DNA of 39,037 nt from Acidobacteriota bacterium. GTDB lineage: Bacteria; Acidobacteriota; Terriglobia; Acidiferrales; UBA7541. Shown here in pieces: positions 33,376-39,037 of this stretch. The translations under genes and the position numbers were made by a program. Under the pieces are notes generated by a model. The model worked only from the letters and a program-made list of their open reading frames with translations, was not told the DNA's origin and made no database searches. The DNA lies in the NCBI GenBank assembly GCA_003224525.1, contig QHZB01000188.1, forward strand, positions 1 through 39,037. The letters are read 5' to 3'. Numbering within the stretch: the first letter of the stretch is position 1; each line of letters opens with the position of its first letter.

Positions 33376-33424
33376 TTATCTATTCTAGCGCAGGCCTACG
33401 TTTTGCCGCGGAGAAGATAATCCT

Positions 33425-34552
33425 TTGCCAAAGAAGCCGGAAGACTGGTTGGAAATCGCCTCTCCCTCAGAGAAGCCACGCGGCATTTTCAAGCTTTTCC
33501 TCGGCTACGCTCCTGGCGTCGGCAAGACCTTTAGCATGTTGAGCGAGGCTCTCCGCCGCAGAAGCCGCGGCGAAGACGTCGTGATCGGTGTCGTGGAAAC
33601 CCACGGCCGCAAAGGCATCGAAGAACTCCTCACACAGATTGCGTCTGTTCCGCGACGAAAAATCGAGTACAAAGGCACGATCTTCGAAGAGATGGACGTC
33701 GACGCCATCCTCGCGCGCCGCCCTCAAGTGGTTTTGATCGACGAGCTGGCTCATACGAATATTCCCGGAAGCAAGCACCGCAAGCGTTACGAGGATGTCC
33801 AGGAACTCCTGGCCGCGAAGATCGATGTTGTGTCTACACTCAACATTCAGCACATCGAGAGCATTGCGCCCGTGGTGCGCTCGATTACGGGGATCACCGT
33901 GCGCGAGACGGTTCCGGACTGGGTTCCGCTCACTGCCGCCGAAACCGTAATGGTGGACCTCACTCCGGAAGCCTTGCAAAACCGCATGAAGCGGGGGGAC
34001 GTCTACAGCTCCGAAAAGGTGGAGCGCTCTCTCAAGAATTTCTTCCGCCGCGGAAATCTCATTGCCCTCCGCGAGCTCGCTTTGCGACAGGTCGCCGAGC
34101 AGGTTGACCGCAGCCTCGAATCCTACATGGAAGCCGAGGACATCCGAAAAAACTGGGCAGTGCGAGAGCGCATGGCCGTGTGTATCTCATCGAATCCTTC
34201 AGGGCAGTACTTGATCGCTCGAGGGGCTCGCATGGCGCGCCGCATGGATGCCGAGCTCTACGTGGTTCACGTGGACCGCGAATTCGGGGTGAAAGAACCG
34301 AATAAGGACGCCCTCAATGCCAATCTGCGTTTTGCGGAAAGCCTCGGCGCTCAAGTGGTCCGGCTGAAAGGCCGAAGCGTTGCCGATAGTGTGGCGGACT
34401 TTGTCCGCTCGAAACACATCACCCAGGTGATTTTCGGCCGCGCTGCGATTCACGATTGGCGCAAGTACCTTTATTTATCGGCCGTTCATCGTTTCCTTCG
34501 CGAATCGCCCGCGGTAGACGTTCACATTGTCACGCAGGAATCTGAGGAGTAG
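33425..34552 (+). CDS. KdpD N-terminal-half protein (KdpD domain + Usp domain), stand-alone
   Basis: Cytosolic protein of 375 residues equal to the N-terminal half of classical KdpD. The KdpD domain (about 20-230) has Walker A APGVGKT (29-35), VVETHGRKGIEELL, Walker B-like VVLIDELAHTNIPGSKHRKRYEDV, and NIQHIESIAPVV. A Usp domain (about 248-372) follows, with GARMARRMDAELYVVHVDRE and QVIFGRAAIHDW. In E. coli KdpD these regions bind nucleotide and modulate the kinase/phosphatase balance. The start is TTG 33425, with GGAGA about 9 nt upstream. It is transcribed away from the kinase half across 49 bp. Presumably it acts in trans on the kinase or binds a second messenger (c-di-AMP is known for some KdpD Usp domains). 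Confidence 0.93.
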   Translation: MPKKPEDWLEIASPSEKPRGIFKLFLGYAPGVGKTFSMLSEALRRRSRGEDVVIGVVETHGRKGIEELLTQIASVPRRKIEYKGTIFEEMDVDAILARRPQVVLIDELAHTNIPGSKHRKRYEDVQELLAAKIDVVSTLNIQHIESIAPVVRSITGITVRETVPDWVPLTAAETVMVDLTPEALQNRMKRGDVYSSEKVERSLKNFFRRGNLIALRELALRQVAEQVDRSLESYMEAEDIRKNWAVRERMAVCISSNPSGQYLIARGARMARRMDAELYVVHVDREFGVKEPNKDALNANLRFAESLGAQVVRLKGRSVADSVADFVRSKHITQVIFGRAAIHDWRKYLYLSAVHRFLRESPAVDVHIVTQESEE

Positions 34553-34559
34553 CTTTGGA

Positions 34560-35192
34560 TTACGGCGCCGCGGGTTTTTGCAGATTGCCTTTCAATTCCA
34601 GTTCGATGTCTACCGCGTGGTTCACCTTGAGCAAGAAGTTGCTCGGATTCTTGAGGCCCCAATCGATGAAAGGCACGTTAAACGTCGCGCTGCCCGTCCA
34701 ATGATCTCCGGCAAGTTCTGCTTGGACGGGCACGGTCAATTCGTGTTCGCTGCCATGCAAAACAAGAAGTCCGTGCACTTGGACCGCAAAAGTTCCTTGC
34801 GGCGTAATTTTCCCTTCCACGCGGTCCGGTCGAAAAATGACTTCCGCGTATCGCGCGCTTTCGAGAACCTCTTTGTGCATTTTCTTGTCGCGTGAATCGT
34901 TGCCGCTATTCCCGCTTGTCGCGTCCACGATGATTTCGCCGCGGGCCCTGCCCGTTGAGGTATCCAGCTGCAGAGTTCCCTTCTTGAATGCGAATGATCC
35001 GTGGACCGTGTGAACCGTGCTCCCAAGCGTCCAGTGAACCATGCTCTTGGCTGGGTCGATCCCGAGAATTATTTCGCTCGCCGGGGGCTGCGGCGCAGCA
35101 TGCTGCGGCAGAGCACTCAGCACCATCAGCGTCACGGGCGTTGCCACCAGGACGTAGAAGACCGCTGCCAGGCGGCTTCGGGACCAATTCAT
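34560..35192 (-). CDS. YceI-family secreted lipid-binding-like protein
   Basis: YceI-like protein of 210 residues, a lipocalin-like beta barrel that binds polyprenoid-type lipids in characterised members. An N-terminal signal or anchor (about 8-28, LAAVFYVLVATPVTLMVLSAL) precedes the domain. Family features are IDPAKSMVHWTLGSTVHTVHGSF, RDKKMHKEVLESARYAEVIFRP and the terminal VPFIDWGLKNPSNFLLKVNHAVDIELELKG. The start ATG is preceded by GAGAGGG. It converges on the KdpD N-half gene with a 7-bp gap and lies 16 bp downstream of the broken FAD-dependent gene, with which it was probably co-transcribed. The ligand is unknown. Confidence 0.92.
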   Translation of the reverse strand: MNWSRSRLAAVFYVLVATPVTLMVLSALPQHAAPQPPASEIILGIDPAKSMVHWTLGSTVHTVHGSFAFKKGTLQLDTSTGRARGEIIVDATSGNSGNDSRDKKMHKEVLESARYAEVIFRPDRVEGKITPQGTFAVQVHGLLVLHGSEHELTVPVQAELAGDHWTGSATFNVPFIDWGLKNPSNFLLKVNHAVDIELELKGNLQKPAAP

Positions 35193-35208
35193 CTTTCACC
35201 CTCTCCAT

Positions 35209-36317
35209 TCAGGCGCTCAGAAATTGCCAACCGAGGCGCAAACTCGTAGCCGCCAGAAATTTCGCGGAAGCCTCTCCCAGGTGCGCTGCCAAAAGTCGAG
35301 CGAAAAGCTCCGGATCCGCGGCCAGACCTCGCAGCGCGCGCCTTCTTAAGGACGGACATCGATCGAGCAAAAGCAAGAGTCGGCCGACCGTATTCGGCCG
35401 CCTTGCGAGCCGGCGGTGTGCATGCTGGTAACTCTGAAGCTCTCCCTCCTCCAATGAGTGGGCGAGCGCTATCGCTTGGCGGAAGCTCAAGCAAAGTCCT
35501 TCCCCGGTAACTGCGTCAACACCTCCGGACGCGTCTCCCGCCAATGCGAAATTCCCCCGGTAAATCTGGCGCAATCTGCGCGTCACCGTCACGGCGCCTC
35601 GTTCCGTACTGCTTGGTCCCGCATGGCGCAAATAATTGGCTAACTTCGGAAACTTCCTCCAGGCCACTTCAAGACGCATTCAGAGATCGCGCGAAATCAG
35701 CGCCACGCATATCTCGTCGTTACTGAGTGGCGTGACGTAAGCCTGCACCTTTTCGCCCCAATGAATCTCCATACAATCGGTCCACGCCTTTCACTCGATA
35801 GTGTCGTCTCTGCGCGAACCGGACTCCTTGCCGCGCATTTGCGCCGAGGCCGATCCGACGCCTCATGCAGGAGTGTATTCCATCGGCTCCAATGATCCAC
35901 CTCGCCTTCACTACCGTACCGCCAAGGATGGCGCCATCATTGGACAAGCCGGCGACCGGTGTGTCCCATAGCAGGGTGATTCCACACTCTTGCATTCGTT
36001 TCACCATTTTCTGGTGGAGGACTGTTCGCCGTACGCCAACACCGCTGGCACCGGAAAAGCTTGTTTCCGCCGAGGTCACCGCGTCTAGGAAGCGGATTCC
36101 TCGAAAGACCTGCCCGTCGCCTGGACAAATCGCCACGCCTAGCTCGCGCAATGCAGCCATGGTGCTCGGCATCAGCCCTTCACCACAAGCTTTGCCTAGT
36201 AGGAGGCTTCGCGCCGTCCGCGACGGTAACATCAAGACCCTTCATTCGCGCAGCGATGGCCGCCGCCAGTCCTGCCGGACCCCCACCCATGACTAGCACA
36301 TCAGTGTCTTCCCCCAC
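35209..36317 (-). pseudogene. FAD-dependent reductase/monooxygenase, two frameshifts and a stop
   Basis: Broken gene for a geranylgeranyl-reductase-like/FAD-dependent monooxygenase. From GTG 36317 (AAGGAG 5 nt upstream) the first frame gives the FAD fold DVLVMGGGPAGLAAAIAARMKGLDVTV. After a shift at about 36194-36208 a second frame reads GKACGEGLMPSTMAALRELGV through WIIGADGIHSCMRRRIGL. A second shift near 35782-35795 moves to WTDCMEIHWGEKVQAYVTPLSNDEICVALISRD. An in-frame TGA at 35680-35682 interrupts it before MRLEVAWRKFPKLANYL and FALAGDASGGVDAVTGEGLCLSF (the second FAD motif, DA-G-VDA-TGEG). All the domains are present in order, so loss is recent. In Acidobacteriota such enzymes often sit with type III polyketide synthases, but none is here. 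Confidence 0.82.
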
Positions 36318-36621
36318 GTAGTCTCCTTTGATCGCTTCCGCTCTGGGTGACCGAAACCTATATTCGTTAGATGTTCAGACGGCTGGGAGGATGCCCGTCA
36401 TCTCCACCCTTTCGCCGCGGGTTTGTTCAGACGGGACGCAAGCGTTCAACTTCCGACGTCTTGCATAAGTTGAATTAATCCGATTCAGTATAACTATTAA
36501 TTTGACTCATTGACTCCCGCGCCCCATCCTGCTAGTTTGATGGCCAAGGCTTATGTTTAGCCCCGCCATAGGAAGAGATCGGACTCTCGCGAAGGATAGA
36601 ACTGCCCGAATCCTGTACTCA
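36318..36621. other. Promoter region between broken FAD gene and ilv leader
   Basis: About 300 bp between divergent units. It must hold the ilv promoter and the promoter of the broken FAD-dependent gene. The part around 36470-36520 is notably AT-rich (AGTATAACTATTAATTTGACTCATTGACTC) and could carry -35/-10 boxes: TTGACT occurs twice (36502 and 36511 region) and TATAAC and TATTAA precede it. I could not choose a convincing pair. No gene found. Confidence 0.35.
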
Positions 36622-36672
36622 ATGGCTGTAGGAATGATTCCCGTTCCCGTAAGGGGGACAACCGGCGGATGA
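36622..36672 (+). CDS. Putative ilv leader peptide (16 codons)
   Basis: Short ORF ATG to TGA encoding MAVGMIPVPVRGTTGG. It contains three Val codons (GTA, GTT, GTA) and one Ile codon (ATT), i.e. end-products of the ilvD/ilvB pathway downstream. Its stop codon lies inside the segment 36667-36680, which can pair with the left arm of the terminator, exactly where a regulatory leader should end. A weakness is that no good ribosome-binding site is visible upstream of the ATG. Other start codons in frame are possible. It is too short for any homology judgement, and the call rests on position and codon content. Confidence 0.45.
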   Translation: MAVGMIPVPVRGTTGG

Positions 36673-36744
36673 TGGCGGCCTAGTACAGCAACACCAGAAG
36701 CTTTCGGGGCCATCATCCAGACCTGGATGATGGCCTTGTTTTTT
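36667..36744 (+). terminator. Attenuator: antiterminator segment plus intrinsic terminator of ilvD-ilvB
   Basis: The terminator stem is perfect over 12 bp: GGCCATCATCCA (36708-36719), loop GACC, TGGATGATGGCC (36724-36735). It is followed by TTGTTTTTT (36736-36744). An upstream copy GGATGATGGCGGCC (36667-36680) resembles the right arm and can pair with the left arm instead (one extra base bulged), forming an antiterminator. This upstream copy overlaps the stop codon of the leader ORF. A GTTCCC/GGGGAC hairpin at 36643-36659 lies further upstream inside the leader ORF. ilvD begins 20 nt after the T tract, so termination here would shut off ilvD-ilvB. Confidence 0.82.
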
Positions 36745-36764
36745 CCTAGTTTCGAATTCTCCGG

Positions 36765-38531
36765 ATGGAAGCAGTTGACGACCATCGAAGGGACTCAGCA
36801 GTGATTGATTCTTTGCCTAAGCCGCGCAGCCACACTCTGACGGATGGAGCGCATCGTGCGCCGGCCCGCGCCATGTTGCGTGCTTCCGGCCTCGCCGACG
36901 AGGACTTCAGGAAGCCTCTAGTGGGCGTGGCCAATACCTGGATCGAGATCGGTCCCTGCAACTATCACCTCCGTGAACTCGCACAGCATGTGAAGGAAGG
37001 CATTCGCGCCGCCGGTGGAACACCTCTGGAGTTCAACACTGTCTCCATTTCCGATGGCATCACCATGGGCACAGAAGGCATGCGAACCTCACTCGTTAGC
37101 CGTGAAGTCATCGCCGATTCGATCGAGCTCGTCACACGAGGGAATCTCTTCGATGCGCTGATTGTTCTGGTCGGCTGCGACAAAACAATTCCCGGCGGTG
37201 TGATGGCCTTGGCGCGTCTCAATATTCCCGGACTTATTCTGTATGGCGGCTCGATCGCGCCGGGGCAGTTCGAAGGCCATTCCGTCACCATCCAGGACGT
37301 CTTCGAAGCCGTCGGCAAGCACGCCCGCGGCGGAATGACGGACGCGCAGCTCAGGACGCTTGAAGGTGCTGCATGCCCCGGAGCCGGTGCCTGCGGTGGA
37401 CAATTCACCGCAAACACGATGGCCTTGGTCTGCGAGTTTCTCGGGATCGCGCCCATGGGACTTTCGAGCGTTCCCGCCACGAATGCCCGAAAGGCAAACG
37501 CCGGTCATCGCGCAGGGGAATTAGTCGTTGATCTTCTTTGCCGCGATGTCACTCCCTCGAAAATTATCACCAAAGCTGCGATCGAGAATGCCATCGCCGG
37601 TGTTGCTGCAACAGGCGGTTCGACGAATGCCGTGCTGCACTTGCTGGCCATTGCTAACGAAGCGAAGATCTCGCTTTCCATCGACGATTTCGACCGCATC
37701 AGCTCGCGCGTTCCCATTCTCGCGGATCTCAAACCAGGCGGACGTTTTGTCGCAACCGATCTCTACGCAGCAGGCGGCACGGCGCTGGTCGCAAAGCGCC
37801 TCCTTGAAGCTGGATTGCTTCGCGGCGATTCCATCACCGTTACGGGACGCTCGCTCGCCGAAGAAGCGGCCGCCGCAAAGGAAGCGCCCGCGCAGCAGGT
37901 TGTCTCGAAGCTCGACGCGCCACTCAAGCCGACAGGCGGGCTCGTCATCCTCAAAGGAAATCTCGCTACGGATGGCTGCGTCATAAAGGTTGCCGGCCAC
38001 AATCTGCAGGATTTCCGCGGCCCCGCCCGCGTATTTGAAAGCGAAGAAGCAGCTTTCACTGCCGTCGAAAAAAGCATCATCATGGCGGGAGATGTAATCG
38101 TCATTCGTTACGAGGGCCCGAAAGGCGGCCCGGGCATGCGTGAAATGCTCGCCGTTACCGCCGCTCTGGTGGGCGCCGGTCTTGGCGATTCCGTCGCTCT
38201 CCTCACCGACGGCCGTTTCTCCGGCGCTACCCACGGCTTCATGGCCGGACACGTAGCGCCCGAAGCCGCCAACGGTGGCCCGATAGCGGCAATCGCGGAC
38301 GGTGACATCATCGTGTTCGACATTCCCAACAGGCGATTGAATGTCGAACTCAGCGCCGCGGACATTCAGAAGCGTCTCGCTGGGTGGAAGCCGCCTGCCC
38401 CCCGCTACACAAGCGGTGTCATGGCCAAGTACGCTTTGCTGGTTTCTTCTTCTTCTCTCGGCGCAGTCACTGTCGTTCCTACTTCCTTTTCAGGAACAGC
38501 TCAACCTGTTTTGAACGCGAGGACTCTATGA
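36765..38531 (+). CDS. ilvD: Dihydroxy-acid dehydratase
   Basis: IlvD (EC 4.2.1.9) dehydrates 2,3-dihydroxy-3-methyl acids in valine, isoleucine and leucine synthesis in the cytosol. The 588-residue protein has the cluster cysteines Cys-65 (IEIGPCNYH), Cys-138 ([10 protein letters not shown]) and Cys-210 (CPGAGACGG). The spacing (73 and 72 residues) is like that of [2Fe-2S]-type enzymes. Other signatures are the [14 protein letters not shown] stretch, [25 protein letters not shown] and [14 protein letters not shown] 36765 lacks a clear ribosome site. GTG 36801, with AAGGGA about 6-9 nt upstream, gives a more usual N-terminus and is a strong alternative. ilvB overlaps the stop by 3 nt. Expression is probably controlled by the attenuator just upstream. 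Confidence 0.97.
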   Translation: MEAVDDHRRDSAVIDSLPKPRSHTLTDGAHRAPARAMLRASGLADEDFRKPLVGVANTWIEIGPCNYHLRELAQHVKEGIRAAGGTPLEFNTVSISDGITMGTEGMRTSLVSREVIADSIELVTRGNLFDALIVLVGCDKTIPGGVMALARLNIPGLILYGGSIAPGQFEGHSVTIQDVFEAVGKHARGGMTDAQLRTLEGAACPGAGACGGQFTANTMALVCEFLGIAPMGLSSVPATNARKANAGHRAGELVVDLLCRDVTPSKIITKAAIENAIAGVAATGGSTNAVLHLLAIANEAKISLSIDDFDRISSRVPILADLKPGGRFVATDLYAAGGTALVAKRLLEAGLLRGDSITVTGRSLAEEAAAAKEAPAQQVVSKLDAPLKPTGGLVILKGNLATDGCVIKVAGHNLQDFRGPARVFESEEAAFTAVEKSIIMAGDVIVIRYEGPKGGPGMREMLAVTAALVGAGLGDSVALLTDGRFSGATHGFMAGHVAPEAANGGPIAAIADGDIIVFDIPNRRLNVELSAADIQKRLAGWKPPAPRYTSGVMAKYALLVSSSSLGAVTVVPTSFSGTAQPVLNARTL

Positions 38532-39037
38532 AGCTCACTGGTGCGGAAATTCTTTGCGACTCGCTCACGCGCCTGGGCGTGCGCGAGATCTTCGGCTATC
38601 CCGGCGGCGCCATTCTTCCGGTCTATGACGCACTTGGTAAATCGAAGCTGCATCACGTCCTTGTCCGCCACGAACAGGGCGCCACACACATGGCCGATGG
38701 CTACGCGCGCGCCAGCGGTGGCATCGGCGTCGCCATGGCCACATCTGGTCCGGGCGCAACGAACATGGTTACCGGCATCGCCACCGCCATGCTGGACTCT
38801 TCTCCGGTCGTTTGCATAACCGGCCAGGTCAGCAGCAAAGTCCTGGGCTCCGACGCCTTTCAGGAGATCGACATCACGGGCATCACCATGCCCATCACCA
38901 AGCATAACGTGGTGGTCACGAAGACAGAGGACATTGCGCGCACTCTCCGTGAAGCCTTCCTGATCGCCAATAGCGGGCGTCCCGGTCCAGTCCTTGTGGA
39001 CATCACCAAAGACGCCCAACAAGCTTCCGCTGAATTC
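38528..39037 (+). CDS. ilvB: Acetolactate synthase large subunit, N-terminal part (cut by window edge)
   Basis: Thiamine-diphosphate enzyme making acetolactate/acetohydroxybutyrate, the first committed step of branched-chain amino acid synthesis. The 170 visible residues are the start of the N-terminal ThDP (PYR) domain: [32 protein letters not shown], then [16 protein letters not shown] with the catalytic Glu-49. [31 protein letters not shown] and [20 protein letters not shown] follow, typical of IlvB and not of other ThDP decarboxylases. The start overlaps the ilvD stop (ATGA), so the two are translationally coupled and share the upstream attenuator. The catalytic C-terminal domains and any ilvN regulatory subunit lie beyond the window. 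Confidence 0.96.
   Translation, partial: MKLTGAEILCDSLTRLGVREIFGYPGGAILPVYDALGKSKLHHVLVRHEQGATHMADGYARASGGIGVAMATSGPGATNMVTGIATAMLDSSPVVCITGQVSSKVLGSDAFQEIDITGITMPITKHNVVVTKTEDIARTLREAFLIANSGRPGPVLVDITKDAQQASAEF

Noticed and set aside
36651-36668. Possible T-box-like motif (AGGGGGACAACCGGCGG) in the ilv leader
   Set aside because: Only loosely resembles the T-box consensus, the specifier stems are not evident, and the terminator left arm does not complement it; leader-peptide attenuation explains the structure better.

Overview
The window looks like a chromosomal segment from a soil-type Acidobacteriota bacterium. The clues are a moderately GC-rich genome, two very large MacB-like 'ADOP-type' ABC permeases of about 800 residues, a PilZ protein with a Sel1-like tail, NtrC/NtrY-type regulation and a split KdpD. 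This assignment is inferred from gene families. There is no rRNA or other marker gene in the window, and I saw no tRNA, CRISPR array or intact insertion sequence.

Layout. (1) 1-8134: edge of an exopolysaccharide locus. A Wza-like export gene (cut by the window edge) and a NusG/RfaH-like antiterminator are on the minus strand. Divergent to them are an MBOAT O-acyltransferase and an SGNH-type partner (polysaccharide O-acylation), an FAD oxidoreductase, an ATP-grasp ligase and a PilZ-TM-Sel1 protein (c-di-GMP response). (2) 8344-12243, minus strand: a compact six-gene stressosome operon, rsbR-rsbS-rsbT-rsbX-histidine kinase-LuxR response regulator. The kinase carries an N-terminal region resembling the RsbT-binding domain of RsbU, so the stressosome appears wired to a phosphorelay instead of to sigma-B. 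(3) 12728-17212: a decayed zone with three broken genes (GlcG/HbpS-like, HigA-like and ParD-like antitoxins), interrupted by an intact GH97 glycosidase and yceH. (4) 17206-20114: a lipoprotein, a sugar isomerase/epimerase-like TIM barrel and a Gfo/Idh/MocA dehydrogenase.

(5) 20303-30998: one long plus-strand cluster comprising a HlyD/MacA-like adaptor, permease, ATPase, permease, a second divergent ATPase, an NtrC-type activator and an NtrY-like kinase. This is probably an efflux or envelope-stress system with its own two-component control. (6) 31202-34552: kdpE and the C-terminal half of KdpD (minus strand) face away from a separate gene for the N-terminal half of KdpD (plus strand). No kdpFABC pump genes are in the window. 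(7) 34560-36317: a YceI protein and a broken FAD-dependent reductase/monooxygenase. (8) 36622-39037: branched-chain amino acid genes ilvD and ilvB (cut by the edge), preceded by an excellent candidate transcription attenuator: a short Val/Ile-containing leader ORF, an alternative-pairing segment overlapping its stop codon, and a perfect 12-bp terminator stem with a T tract.

The most notable items are the stressosome-to-histidine-kinase wiring, the ilv attenuator, the split divergent KdpD and the cluster of frameshifted genes. All functions are homology-based readings made by eye, with no database search.
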